Assembly: GCA_900554175.1 (NCBI GenBank) | Contig: USGK01000001.1 | Location: 1 to 64,000 of the forward strand | DNA: 64,000 nt | Direction of reading: 5' to 3' | Source of the DNA: an uncultured Clostridium sp. | GTDB taxonomy: Bacteria > Bacillota > Clostridia > TANB77 > CAG-508 | Shown here: in pieces, positions 42,824 to 52,673 of the stretch | Position numbering within the stretch: the first letter of the stretch is position 1 | Layout of the letters: the number at the start of each line of letters is the position of its first letter | Position numbers and translations under genes: made by a program | The notes under the pieces: generated by a model | The model's database searches: none | The model's input: only the letters and a program-made list of their open reading frames with translations | What the model was told of the DNA's origin: nothing

Positions 42824-45211
42824 ATGAAAAACAAATATGAATTAGATTATAAAAAATTAAAAATGACATGTAATCCCAATGACTTTAAATTTGAGACAAC
42901 AAAAGATCTAGAACCTATAACCGCTGGAATTGGACAAGAAAGAGGAATAAAAGCTTTAGAATTTGGAATTAATGTAAATGCAAAAGGTTACAATTTGTAT
43001 ATAGAAGGACCAAGCGGAGTTGGTAAAACAATGTATACAAAAAATTATTTAAAGCAAATTGCAACTAAAAAGAAAGTTCCACAAGACTGGTGCTATATAT
43101 ATAATTTTGAAAATCCAAATGAACCAATTTCAGTTTCTCTTCCAGCAGGACAAGGAAAAGAATTTAAAGAAAATATGGATGGATTTATAAAAGAAATAAA
43201 AAAAGATATAAAAAGTACATTTAATAATGATGATTTTGAGAAAGAAAAATCACTAATAAAAAAAGAATTTGAACAAAAAAGAGAAGTTTTAATGGAAAAA
43301 CTTGAAAAAGAAACAATGAAACATAACTTTCAAGTAAAATCTGCACAAAACGGAATTTATATGATGCCTGTTTTAGATGGAAAGGCATTAAAAGAAGAAG
43401 AATTTAATAAATTGGATGAAAGCATAAAAAATAAATATGAAGAAAAATCAGAAATTGTACAAGAATTAATAATGCAAGCGATAGGACAAATAAAAGAAAT
43501 AGAAAGACTATCTGATAAGAAAATTTCAGAGTGGCAATCAAATGTTGCATTACTTACAGTTAATGTTCATATAAACTTTTTAAAATCTAAATATAAAAGA
43601 AATAAAAAAATAAATCATTTTTTAAGTGAAGTAAAAAAAGATGTTTTAAAAAATGTTCCAGTATTTTTAGAGGAAGATGAAGAAGGTAATGATAAAAAAA
43701 CAGCAAACCCACTTCAACAAAAACAAGATCCTTGTTTAAATTATAGGGTTAATTTATTTATAGATAACAGTAATTTAGAAGGTGCACCAGTAATAATGGA
43801 TTCAGACTATTCTTATCAAAATATTTTTGGTAAATTAGAATACGAAAATTATTATGGATCGCTAAAAACAGATCATACGATGCTTAAACCAGGATTATTA
43901 CAAAAAGCAAATGGAGGATATATAATTTTCCAAGCAAGAGATTTATTAAATAATGCTGCATGTTATGAAAGCTTAAAAAAGGCATTAAGAATAAAAAGAA
44001 TTGGAATAGAAAACACACAAGATCAACGTTCATCTATGGTAATGGTTTCATTAAAGCCTGAAACTATACCATTAGATTTAAAGGTAATACTAATAGGAGA
44101 CAGTTATATATATCAAGCTCTTTTAGCAATGGATACAGATTTTAAACATTTATTTAAAATCAAAGTAGAATGGGAAGATGAAGCACCTTTAAATGTAGAA
44201 AACGAAAATAGATTAGCAAGAGTAATTCATGACTATTGTGTGCATGAGGAATTTTTAGATTTAGATAAATATGCAATGGCAAAAGTTATTGAATATTCAT
44301 CAAGAATAGCAGGTGATCAAACTAAAATCTCAACATTATTTAATGACATTTTTGAGGTAATTAGTGAAGCATCTACATGGGCAAAGATGTCAAAATCAAA
44401 ATTAGTTACAGAAGAATATATACAAAAGGCTCTTGAACAAAAAAAAGAAAGAGTAAAAAAATATGATAGTAAATATATGGAGATGATAATAGATAATTCT
44501 TTACTTATTAGCACATCTGGCGAAAAAGTAGGAGAATTAAATGGACTTACTGTTATGACAGTGGGCAATTATACATTTGGAAAACCTGCTAAAATTACAG
44601 TTAATACTTATACTGGAAAAAATGGAATTATAAATATAGAAAGAGAAGTTGAGTTATCAGGATCTACACATTCAAAAGGTGTACTTATATTAACAGGATT
44701 TTTAGGAGAAAAATTTGCACAAGATATTCCACTTAGTTTGACTGCAAGTATTTGTTTCGAACAATTATATAATGGAGTTGATGGGGATAGTGCTTCAAGT
44801 ACAGAACTTTATGGTTTACTTTCAAGCTTATCAGAAGTTCCAATTAATCAAGCAATTGCTGTAACAGGCTCTGTAAATCAAAAAGGAGAAATCCAACCAA
44901 TAGGTGGTGTAAACGAAAAAATAGAAGGATATTTCCAAGTATGCAAGCAAAGAGGATTGGATGGTACACATGGTGTAATGATTCCAGTGCAAAATATAAA
45001 AAATTTACAACTTTCTGATGAAGTAATAAATAGTGTAAAAAAAGGTCAATTTAAAATTTATGCAGTTTCGAGTATCGACGAAGGAATAGAGGTTTTAACA
45101 GGTGTACCAGCAGGTAAAATGGATACATCAGGAAAATTTCCAGCAGGAACTGTAAATTATTTAGTATATGAAAAACTAAAAAAATATTCTAAAATTGGTC
45201 AAAAAAACTAG
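42824..45211 (+). CDS. Lon-family AAA+ protease (LonB/COG1067-like)
   Basis: An ATP-dependent protease of 795 residues. Walker A GPSGVGKT lies near residues 62-69. A helical insertion with a coiled coil (about 110-230) follows, then the remaining AAA+ elements (ANGGYIIFQARDLL, SLKPETIPLDLKVILIGD), and a C-terminal S16 protease domain with VDGDSASSTELYGLLS (catalytic Ser) and PIGGVNEKIEGYFQVCK (catalytic Lys). This is the soluble LonB/LonC-like type lacking the classical LonA N-domain. AATGGAGGT ribosome site. Monocistronic or at the end of the whiA unit. Confidence 0.93.
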   Translation: MKNKYELDYKKLKMTCNPNDFKFETTKDLEPITAGIGQERGIKALEFGINVNAKGYNLYIEGPSGVGKTMYTKNYLKQIATKKKVPQDWCYIYNFENPNEPISVSLPAGQGKEFKENMDGFIKEIKKDIKSTFNNDDFEKEKSLIKKEFEQKREVLMEKLEKETMKHNFQVKSAQNGIYMMPVLDGKALKEEEFNKLDESIKNKYEEKSEIVQELIMQAIGQIKEIERLSDKKISEWQSNVALLTVNVHINFLKSKYKRNKKINHFLSEVKKDVLKNVPVFLEEDEEGNDKKTANPLQQKQDPCLNYRVNLFIDNSNLEGAPVIMDSDYSYQNIFGKLEYENYYGSLKTDHTMLKPGLLQKANGGYIIFQARDLLNNAACYESLKKALRIKRIGIENTQDQRSSMVMVSLKPETIPLDLKVILIGDSYIYQALLAMDTDFKHLFKIKVEWEDEAPLNVENENRLARVIHDYCVHEEFLDLDKYAMAKVIEYSSRIAGDQTKISTLFNDIFEVISEASTWAKMSKSKLVTEEYIQKALEQKKERVKKYDSKYMEMIIDNSLLISTSGEKVGELNGLTVMTVGNYTFGKPAKITVNTYTGKNGIINIEREVELSGSTHSKGVLILTGFLGEKFAQDIPLSLTASICFEQLYNGVDGDSASSTELYGLLSSLSEVPINQAIAVTGSVNQKGEIQPIGGVNEKIEGYFQVCKQRGLDGTHGVMIPVQNIKNLQLSDEVINSVKKGQFKIYAVSSIDEGIEVLTGVPAGKMDTSGKFPAGTVNYLVYEKLKKYSKIGQKN

Positions 45212-45290
45212 AATAAAACTTTAAAATAAATCAGTGTCTGAAAAGTGTAATTTGATGACACTGATTATTAAGAAAGGATTAATTATAAAT

Positions 45291-46496
45291 ATGAACAAAC
45301 TAAAAGATTCTAAAGGTATAACTTTACTTGCACTTACAATTACTATTATTGTTATGATGATTCTTTCAGGAACTCTAATTATAAGCACAAATAATCAATT
45401 AAAAATAAAAAAAGTAAATAATTTGTATAGTGACATAGAATTGTTAAATAATAAAGTTTCTGAATATTACATAAAAAATAAAACTCTTCCAATAAAAGGT
45501 GAATATGCAAATGCAGATGAGGTTAAAACAATACTAAAAACAAATGGTGCAAAAAACACAGAAAATTTACTTGATGTTAGTGATAAACTAGGAGATGAAA
45601 AAACTTATTATGTCATAGATCTTACTAAATTAGATAATTTAACTTTAAATTATGGGAGAAAATATTCAGAGTGGAAAAGTGGAACATCACTTCAAGATTT
45701 ATATATTATAAACATAAAAAGTCATAAGATATACTATCCAAAAGGTGTAAAAATAGATAATGAATTATATTATTCATATAATTTAAATTTAAAAGCAAAT
45801 GACTCTTTAACCCAATATAATACAGGTTTAATACCAAATGTAAAAGTATCAAACGTAAATTTTGAAAATACCTTAGAAGATTCCGTTATTTATATTGCAA
45901 AAAGTGGAATAGCCAAATTAAATGTAAACTTTTTAGTCACGGTGCCAAATAATAATGAACTAAAAGATACATATTATGCTTTTACAAAAGATAATACAGA
46001 AAATAAAAAATTTATAAGATGCAATTTTAATAAAGATAGTTCAAATTCAGATCAGATATTATACAAGGGAGAGTTTAAAAGTGAGGACCTAGAAGCGGGA
46101 AAATACTATTTATGGTTAAAATTTGAAGATAAGTACGGAAATGAATTTATAACTCAAAAATCCATTAATGATAAAGAAGATGAAATTACAAATCAAATAG
46201 AAATAAAGGAAAGCGAAATAAACCTTAATGTGACTAGTACAGAAGTAGATAAAAAAGAGATTTTAATAAAATTTAATCCAGATGCTTTTGAGGAAATGTA
46301 CTATGGCGAAGGAGAAACTTTAGAAGATGCTAAAAATAATTGTAAGATGATATCAAATAGTGTGAGTTATGACGAAATTTCAGATACAGGAGAGAGACAA
46401 TATACTTTGGTTGTGCAAAAAGATGAATATGTTTTTGTGTATGGCAAAGATATATTTGGTAATATTACATCTACTTATGTTCTAATAGATATTTAA
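45291..46496 (+). CDS. Pilin-like, membrane-anchored surface protein
   Basis: A 401-residue protein with an N-terminal segment KDSKGITLLALTITIIVMMILSG that resembles a type IV prepilin leader plus hydrophobic helix (K-G cleavage site, though Leu/Ala replaces the usual Glu at +5). The rest is an extracellular, beta-rich region with two probable Ig-like modules (about 190-300 and 310-401). No pilus assembly genes are in the window, so a role in a pilus or pseudopilus is uncertain. ATG 45291 follows AAAGGA. Its stop codon overlaps the end of the converging M23 gene by four bases. Confidence 0.6.
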   Translation: MNKLKDSKGITLLALTITIIVMMILSGTLIISTNNQLKIKKVNNLYSDIELLNNKVSEYYIKNKTLPIKGEYANADEVKTILKTNGAKNTENLLDVSDKLGDEKTYYVIDLTKLDNLTLNYGRKYSEWKSGTSLQDLYIINIKSHKIYYPKGVKIDNELYYSYNLNLKANDSLTQYNTGLIPNVKVSNVNFENTLEDSVIYIAKSGIAKLNVNFLVTVPNNNELKDTYYAFTKDNTENKKFIRCNFNKDSSNSDQILYKGEFKSEDLEAGKYYLWLKFEDKYGNEFITQKSINDKEDEITNQIEIKESEINLNVTSTEVDKKEILIKFNPDAFEEMYYGEGETLEDAKNNCKMISNSVSYDEISDTGERQYTLVVQKDEYVFVYGKDIFGNITSTYVLIDI

Positions 46497-47085
46497 TTAT
46501 AAGGTAAATATTCAAGAGGATTAACATAAGAATTATCAATCCTAATTCCAAAATGAAGATGAGGTCCGTGTAGTTGCACCATTAGTTGGAGTACCTGTGG
46601 AATCTTTGTATTTATTTCCAGGAACTCCATATACATATTTTGGACCAACTTTTCCAATAACTTGGCCTTTTTTTATATTTTGACCAATTGAAACAATAAA
46701 ATCTGGATTGCAATGACAATAAGAGTATTTTATTTCTTTATTTTCATTATTAAAAGAACTTAATGTAATTGTATATCCGCCACCGACCTAAAAAGCCAAG
46801 AAAACTAATGGTTCCATCAGTTACAGCAATAAATTCACTACCTTCAGGTGCACCAATATCAATGCCTTTATGAAAATAAGAAGCACCAGCTGTTGGAGCA
46901 TTTCTTTTACCATAAAAAGAATTTATCTTGTAGTAATTTGGAGAGGGCCATAGTAATTCTTCAGAAGATTTATATTCAATATTATAATCTAATTTTAAAT
47001 TTACGGGAATAAAGAATATACAAATAAATATGGTAAAAAAAATTAAAAACATATAAAATTTATTGAAAAGATTTATAAAAAACAC
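46493..47085 (-). CDS. M23 (LytM-type) peptidoglycan endopeptidase, two +1 shifts at CGG
   Basis: A zinc endopeptidase of about 196 residues with an N-terminal transmembrane anchor. M23 motifs: HKGIDIG (His72, Asp76), CHCNPDFIVSIGQNIKKGQVIG, and GPHLHF (His175, His177). The zero frame breaks at CGG 46785-46783. Skipping C yields FLGGGGYTITLSS (Gly101). A second break at CGG 46568-46566 is cured the same way and gives ATTGPHLHFGI, the catalytic HxH segment. Both shifts are needed for an active enzyme, and both are the same kind of event. The start is taken as GTG 47085; an ATA or ATG further in is possible. Overlaps the pilin-like gene by four bases at the 3' end. Confidence 0.87.
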
Positions 47086-47232
47086 CTCTTTGAAATAATA
47101 TTTTTGAAAAAAGTGAATTTATTATAATAAGTAAGTTGTATTTTGTCAATAAAATATTGAAAATTAACTATATATTTGTTAAAATATTTTTGTTATTCAA
47201 AGTAATATAATTATAAGGAGATCAAAGATAAA

Positions 47233-49584
47233 ATGAAAAAAATATTTGAAAAAAAGATTAATGTTATACTTATAATTGCTTTAGCAATTTTAGTTGTTGT
47301 TACAATTGCTGCAGTCGTTATATGGCAAGTAACAACAAAAAATGTAAAACAAGAAATTTCTTACGAAGACAAAGTAAATTGTAATAATTATTTTGAAAAT
47401 ATAGCAATAAATTTAGATTTGAAAAGAGTTAAAAGAGATGGACAAGATACTACCTTGAAAGAGGAATTCGGTATTTCAGAAAGTGAAGAAAACAATATTC
47501 TTTCGTCAGAAGTAAATATAAGAGAATTTTTTCAAAATTCATCATTTGAAGTAAGCAAAAAAGAAAATATTATGTATATAAAAAATGACTTCCAAACAAA
47601 GAAAATTATAGTTATTGCAGATAATATAGATGAAAATAAATCTTTTGACGCTGTTTCTTCAAAAAAGATGCCAAGTGGGATGTATATATTAGAATATGAT
47701 ACAAAAAGAAAAACAAAAGCAGCATATGAGTATTTTTCATCTCAGGGTGGAGTTAAAGTTTTAAAAGATGAAATATCTTATGTTAGTCAAATCTCAGATG
47801 AATCTCAAACAATGTATGGAGGGGAACAAGAGGACTTACCAAATTCTTCCATTTCAAGAGGAATAACCATGATGGGATTGGATAATTTTAAAAATATAAT
47901 AAACGAAAATGGAAATCCAAGTGATGTAATTGTTTCTACAATAGGATATGGTGTTTGTATAGAAAACGAGTTCTTTAAAGACAGAATTTCAGATAGATAT
48001 TATAATTTTATAGACAACAAAAAAGAAGTTCAAGAGACAATTTCTCAAGGTAGTAGAATAGCAGAGGTTATAACTGATTCTACAACAAATAATGTAAAAC
48101 TATTACCAATAAAAGTTGTAAATGATCAAGGATATACATCAACATCAGCATTAGTAATGGGAATAGAATATGCTTCTAAATTATCAGATATAATTTGTTA
48201 CGAGCTTGTTAATAAAGAAAATGAAGCGATAGATAAAGCTCTTAAAAATGCATATAAAGAAAATAAAATTGTATGTGCAGTAACTACAAAAGGTGAAAAT
48301 AGTTACCCTGCTAGTTATTCTACAACAATTGCTACAGCATCCTTAAATAAAAATTTGGAAATTGCTACATATTCAGGAAGTGGAGATTATATAGATTTTT
48401 CTGCGTCAAGTACTGATATAAAAGAAATTTTCAATAATTCATCTTCAGTATCAAGATGGTCTGGAGCACAATATTCTAATGCTTTTATTGCTTCAGAAAT
48501 TGCATTAATAAAAACTTATAATAAAGATTTCAGTATAAAAGAAATCTACAATGAACTTATAAAATATTCAAAAGATTTAGGAGATTCAGGCAAAGATAAA
48601 TCTTTTGGTAATGGAATACCAATTTTTTCTACCATAAAAATATCAGATATAGATAAAAAAGCTCCTGAGATGCAGGATATACAAGTTAATAATGAAATAT
48701 GGGAACAACTTAAAAAAATAAATGTTGTTGCAAAAGATAATATTAGGCTTACAGGATGGCAAGTATCTACATCAGAAGAAGAACCTAAGGAGTGGAATGA
48801 AATATCAGATGTTACACCTAATTTAGAAACTCAAACTGAAATAAAAGATAATGGAAAGTTTTTTATTTGGGTAAAGGATAGTGCAGGAAATACTACAAAT
48901 AAACAAATAGAAGTAAGCAAAATAGACAATAAAGGACCAAATATTACTTATACAATTAATAGAGATACTTTAAATACAGATAAATATATAAGTATAAACG
49001 CAGAAGCAACTGATGAGGAATCAGGTTTGGCAGAATCAGCATATAGTTGGGATAATGTATCATGGGGAACTGATAATAAAACTTTGAAAGTTACACAAAA
49101 TGGAAGATATACTATATATTGTAAAGATAATGTAGGAAATATATCTTCAAAAGAAATTATTATTAATGATTTTGAAGTAAAAGCACAAGCAATAATAAAT
49201 GAAGGCGTTGTATTAAAAAGTGTAACTCCATCAACATCATGGGTAGATAATATAAATCAAGATGTTCAAATAATATTTAGAAATAATATAGACATTGTTG
49301 CATGGCAAATAACAACAGAGAATGTTGAACCATCAAATTATGTTCAAGTAAAAAGTCCAGGGACAACAGAAAATAGCAATAGGAATAATTCAGAGATACC
49401 ACAAAATACTTTAGAATTAAATACAAATACATCAGTAATAAATAATTCTAATTATTCATTAAGTAATACATATATTGCTGTAACAGCATCATTTGAAGTT
49501 GAAAAGACATATTATGTATGGGTTAAAGATTCAGCTGGAAAAGTTTATGGACAAAGTTTCAGGATAGAAAAAGTACAGTATTAA
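47233..49584 (+). CDS. Subtilisin-fold protein lacking the catalytic triad, with Ig-like modules
   Basis: A 783-residue exported protein: N-terminal transmembrane anchor (11-33), a propeptide-like region, a peptidase S8-like domain (about 205-455), then Ig-like repeats with W...W and KDSAGN or KDNVGN motifs. The S8 landmarks are recognisable but mutated. VSTIGYGV (234-241) replaces VAVIDTGV, so Asp becomes Gly238. SQGSRIAEVI (271-280) replaces GHGTHVAGII, so His becomes Gln272. SGAQYSNAF (410-418) replaces SGTSMATPH, so Ser becomes Gln413. It is therefore probably a non-catalytic pseudoprotease used for binding, on the cell surface. AAGGAG ribosome site. Confidence 0.75.
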   Translation: MKKIFEKKINVILIIALAILVVVTIAAVVIWQVTTKNVKQEISYEDKVNCNNYFENIAINLDLKRVKRDGQDTTLKEEFGISESEENNILSSEVNIREFFQNSSFEVSKKENIMYIKNDFQTKKIIVIADNIDENKSFDAVSSKKMPSGMYILEYDTKRKTKAAYEYFSSQGGVKVLKDEISYVSQISDESQTMYGGEQEDLPNSSISRGITMMGLDNFKNIINENGNPSDVIVSTIGYGVCIENEFFKDRISDRYYNFIDNKKEVQETISQGSRIAEVITDSTTNNVKLLPIKVVNDQGYTSTSALVMGIEYASKLSDIICYELVNKENEAIDKALKNAYKENKIVCAVTTKGENSYPASYSTTIATASLNKNLEIATYSGSGDYIDFSASSTDIKEIFNNSSSVSRWSGAQYSNAFIASEIALIKTYNKDFSIKEIYNELIKYSKDLGDSGKDKSFGNGIPIFSTIKISDIDKKAPEMQDIQVNNEIWEQLKKINVVAKDNIRLTGWQVSTSEEEPKEWNEISDVTPNLETQTEIKDNGKFFIWVKDSAGNTTNKQIEVSKIDNKGPNITYTINRDTLNTDKYISINAEATDEESGLAESAYSWDNVSWGTDNKTLKVTQNGRYTIYCKDNVGNISSKEIIINDFEVKAQAIINEGVVLKSVTPSTSWVDNINQDVQIIFRNNIDIVAWQITTENVEPSNYVQVKSPGTTENSNRNNSEIPQNTLELNTNTSVINNSNYSLSNTYIAVTASFEVEKTYYVWVKDSAGKVYGQSFRIEKVQY

Positions 49585-49596
49585 AAATATTAATAT

Positions 49597-49653
49597 AAGG
49601 TTACAATTCAAAAAGTAAATTACATGTTTAGAAGTAATCGAATTGTAACCTTA
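49597..49653. terminator. Inverted repeat after the subtilisin-fold gene
   Basis: AAGGTTACAATTC pairs perfectly with GAATTGTAACCTT across a loop of about 29 bases. The following sequence is A-rich rather than a T-run, so termination strength is uncertain. Confidence 0.5.
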
Positions 49654-49753
49654 CAATATAAAAAATAAAACTAATTAAAAAATACTTGTAAAATTTGTAA
49701 AAAAGTATATAATATGATAAAATTTAAGTACTAAGAAAGGGATGAAATAAAAA

Positions 49754-50755
49754 ATGACATTTATAGAAAGTGTAAAGCAAAGAGCAAAAAAAGAACTAAA
49801 AACAATAATACTTCCAGAATCAGAAGATAAAAGAGTTTTACAAGCAGCTGAAAAAGTAACTAAAGAAGGTTTTGCAAAAGTTATTCTTTTAGGTAATAAA
49901 GAAAAAATTTTGGAAGACTCTAAAAATTATGATATTGATTTATCGAATATAGAAATAATTGAACCAGAGAAATCAGAAAAAAAAGCAGAATATTCAGAAA
50001 AACTTTATGAATTAAGAAAAGCAAAAGGAATGACAATAGAAGAAGCTGAGAAGTTAATTTTAAATCCAGTTTATTTTGGAATGATGATGTTAAAAGACGA
50101 AAATTCTAAAGCAGATGGATTGGTTTCAGGAGCTTGTCATTCGACAGCTGATACACTAAGACCTGCACTTCAAATCTTAAAAACGGCACCAAATACAAAA
50201 CTTGTTTCTGCTTTTTTTGTTATGTGTGTGTCAAATTGTGAACATGGGGAAAATGGAACATTTATCTTTGGAGATTGTGGACTAAATCCAAATCCAAATG
50301 CAGATGAACTTTCAGAAATTGCTATATCATCAGCAGAGAGTTTTAAACATTTGGTGCAAAAAGATCCAAAAGTAGCTATGCTTTCATATTCAACATATGG
50401 AAGTGCAAAATCAGATTTAACACAAAAAGTAATTGATGCGACAAATTTTGCAAAAGAAAAAAGAAAAGATCTAATAATAGACGGAGAATTACAATTAGAT
50501 AGTGCAATAATTCCTGAAATAGCTGCATCAAAGGCCCCAAAAAGCCCAATTAAAGGAAAAGCAAATGTACTTATATTTCCAAATTTAGATGCCGGAAATA
50601 TAGGATATAAATTGGTTCAAAGGTTAGCAAAAGCAGAGGCCTATGGTCCACTTTGCCAAGGTATTGCAAAACCAGTAAATGATTTGTCTCGTGGATGTTC
50701 AGCAGAAGATATAGTAGGAGTTGTTGCAATAACAGCGATACAAGCTCAAAAATAA
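49754..50755 (+). CDS. pta: Phosphate acetyltransferase
   Basis: Converts acetyl-CoA and phosphate to acetyl-phosphate, 333 residues, the short single-domain form typical of Firmicutes. Motifs: TIILPESEDKRVLQAAEKV, DGLVSGACHSTADTLRPALQI, MLSYSTYGSAKSD and DAGNIGYKLVQRLAKAEAYGP. It is 52 bases upstream of ackA, forming the acetate/ATP-generating pair. Confidence 0.97.
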   Translation: MTFIESVKQRAKKELKTIILPESEDKRVLQAAEKVTKEGFAKVILLGNKEKILEDSKNYDIDLSNIEIIEPEKSEKKAEYSEKLYELRKAKGMTIEEAEKLILNPVYFGMMMLKDENSKADGLVSGACHSTADTLRPALQILKTAPNTKLVSAFFVMCVSNCEHGENGTFIFGDCGLNPNPNADELSEIAISSAESFKHLVQKDPKVAMLSYSTYGSAKSDLTQKVIDATNFAKEKRKDLIIDGELQLDSAIIPEIAASKAPKSPIKGKANVLIFPNLDAGNIGYKLVQRLAKAEAYGPLCQGIAKPVNDLSRGCSAEDIVGVVAITAIQAQK

Positions 50756-50807
50756 AGTTAATTACTAGATAGGTTAGTAAAAAAGCAAAAAGAAAGGATT
50801 TGAAAAA

Positions 50808-51998
50808 ATGAAAATATTAGTATTAAACTGTGGTAGTTCATCACTTAAATATCAATTAATAAATATGGAGACAGAGGAGGTAATTGCTTCTGGAAAATTT
50901 GAAAGAATAGGAGAAAAAGAAAGTTTTATAACACATAAAGCTTGTGGAAAAAAAGTTACAATTAATCATGTTGCAATGAATCATACAGAAGCAATTGATT
51001 TTACTTTAAAACAATTAACAAATCCAGAGTACAAAGTAATAGATGACTTAAATGAAATAAATGCGATTGGACATAGGATAGTTCATGGTGGTGAAAAAAT
51101 ATCAAAACCTGTACTAGTTGATGATAAAACAGTTCAAGATATAAAAGATTGTATAGATTTAGCACCACTTCATAACCCAGCAGCAATAATGGGAATAGAA
51201 GCATGCAAAAAAGTAATGCCAGGTAAACCAATGGCAGTTGTTTGTGATACAGCTTTCCATCAAACAATGCCTATAGAGAATTACATATATCCAGTTCCAT
51301 ATGAATTTTATGAAAAATATGGAGTAAGAAAATATGGAGCTCATGGAACTTCACATATGTATGTTGCTAATAGGTTAGCAGAAATTTTAGGAAAAGATAT
51401 AAAAAATCTTAAAATTGTAACATGTCATTTAGGGCAAGGTTCAAGTATTTGTGCTGTTGATGGAGGTAAATCAATTGATACATCAATGGGGCTTACACCT
51501 CTTGGAGGAATTCCAATGGTAACAAGGTCAGGAGATTTAGATCCATCTGTTGTAACATACATAATGAAAAAAGAAAATCTATCATCAGATGAAGTCGAGA
51601 GTTTATTAAACAAGAAATCAGGGTTACAAGGAATTTCAGGTATGGCTCCTGATTTTAGAGAAATTGAACTTGCATCTTATGGGGAGAATAAAAGAGCAGA
51701 AATTGCTATAAAGGTGTTTAATTATTCTATTGCTGGATATGTGGCAAAATACGCTGTTGCAATGGGAGGTTTGGATGCTGTTGTAATTACAGGTGGAATT
51801 GGAGAAAATCAAATTAACATACGTAAAGGAATCTGTGAAAAATTAAAAGTTTTAGGCGTGGAGTTAGATGAAGAAGCAAATGATATGCGTGGAGAAGAGA
51901 AAATGATAACAACTAAAGAGTCTAAAGTTAAAGTATACGTTATACCAACAAATGAAGAATTAATGATTGCAAAAGCAACAGAGGATTTGGTTAAATAA
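50808..51998 (+). CDS. ackA: Acetate kinase
   Basis: Transfers phosphate from acetyl-phosphate to ADP; 396 residues. Signatures: LVLNCGSSSLKYQL at the N-terminus, HRIVHGGE, CDTAFHQTMP, YGAHGTSHMYV, CHLGQGSS, DTSMGLTPLGG and ITGGIGENQINIRK, all typical of the ASKHA-fold acetokinase family. With pta, it indicates acetate-forming fermentation. Confidence 0.98.
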   Translation: MKILVLNCGSSSLKYQLINMETEEVIASGKFERIGEKESFITHKACGKKVTINHVAMNHTEAIDFTLKQLTNPEYKVIDDLNEINAIGHRIVHGGEKISKPVLVDDKTVQDIKDCIDLAPLHNPAAIMGIEACKKVMPGKPMAVVCDTAFHQTMPIENYIYPVPYEFYEKYGVRKYGAHGTSHMYVANRLAEILGKDIKNLKIVTCHLGQGSSICAVDGGKSIDTSMGLTPLGGIPMVTRSGDLDPSVVTYIMKKENLSSDEVESLLNKKSGLQGISGMAPDFREIELASYGENKRAEIAIKVFNYSIAGYVAKYAVAMGGLDAVVITGGIGENQINIRKGICEKLKVLGVELDEEANDMRGEEKMITTKESKVKVYVIPTNEELMIAKATEDLVK

Positions 51999-52020
51999 TT
52001 AGATAATAAAAAAAGTTTAC

Positions 52021-52066
52021 GTATGAAAAAATACCACACTTCAAAAAGTGTGGTATTTTTTCATAC
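52021..52066. terminator. Bidirectional terminator after ackA
   Basis: A perfect 20-bp stem (52021-52040 with 52047-52066, starting GTATGAAAAAATACC) around a 6-base loop, rich in A/T at both ends. Shared with the converging orphan gene at 52071. Confidence 0.85.
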
Positions 52067-52070
52067 TTGC

Positions 52071-52475
52071 TTAATCGACAACGTTTTTAAACGTGACCAA
52101 ATATTCTCCAAATTTTCCAGTTTTGACGCTTTCAACAAATGGATGATCAAAGAGATCATTAACAAAAGATTCTCCAGATTTTATTAATGTGTAGCAGGTA
52201 TCACCTCGATCACAAATTCCATATTTCAATCCTGAAATAAACGATAGGTTAATTGGTGATGTTTGTTTTCCAATAAGATCTGGAATTAAATTCTCGAGTT
52301 CTCTTTCACCAAAAGTTGATAAACAGTCTTTCATTTTTTCAATGAACTTTGGCGTAACAACTTTTGAATTTACAACCAAAATTTTTTGAGTTGGGGCTTC
52401 CTGCATTAAAACAAATCCTCGTCCCTCCAAAAGTACTTTTGAAGATTCTGTTACTGTAAACGTTGACATTGACAT
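52071..52475 (-). CDS. Unknown small protein, 134 residues
   Basis: I do not recognise it. It is a soluble, mixed alpha/beta protein starting MSMSTFTVTESSKVLLEG; it has two cysteines near each other (YGICDRGDTC) and no signal peptide. ATG 52475 lies 9 bases after AAGGAGG. It has its own promoter with a palindrome just downstream (see 52498-52554). Monocistronic and converging on ackA, with codon use more mixed (CGA, CTC, GTC) than in the neighbouring housekeeping genes. Confidence 0.6.
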   Translation of the reverse strand: MSMSTFTVTESSKVLLEGRGFVLMQEAPTQKILVVNSKVVTPKFIEKMKDCLSTFGERELENLIPDLIGKQTSPINLSFISGLKYGICDRGDTCYTLIKSGESFVNDLFDHPFVESVKTGKFGEYLVTFKNVVD

Positions 52476-52497
52476 AAAAATGACCTCCTTAGATGTC

Positions 52498-52554
52498 TTG
52501 TTTGAACAAACAAACAATTTAATATATAATAAGCTAGTAATTATATTATAACAA
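52498..52554 (-). promoter_or_regulatory. Promoter and candidate operator of the 52071 gene
   Basis: On the minus strand: TTGTTA (52554-52549), a 17-base spacer, TATTAT (52531-52526). About 12 bases further lies the palindrome TTGTTTG-N2-CAAACAA (52498-52513), at the expected transcription start or early leader, a plausible repressor site. Confidence 0.55.
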
Positions 52555-52591
52555 ATTTTAATAAAAAAGTCAAGAATTTACATAAAAATAT

Positions 52592-52620
52592 TTGACATAA
52601 AGTAAAAGTTATGGTAAAAT
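52592..52620 (+). promoter_or_regulatory. Promoter for the 52674 gene
   Basis: TTGACA (52592-52597), a 17-base spacer, TAAAAT (52615-52620). Confidence 0.75.
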
Positions 52621-52673
52621 ACTTAATGACTGGGTTGATGAGAGTAATAAATTACGAGAAATTGGAGGAGAAA

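Noticed and set aside
49597..49653. Inverted repeat as a transposon end
   Set aside because: The two arms are only about 30 bases apart with no coding content; it is more simply a transcript-end hairpin.
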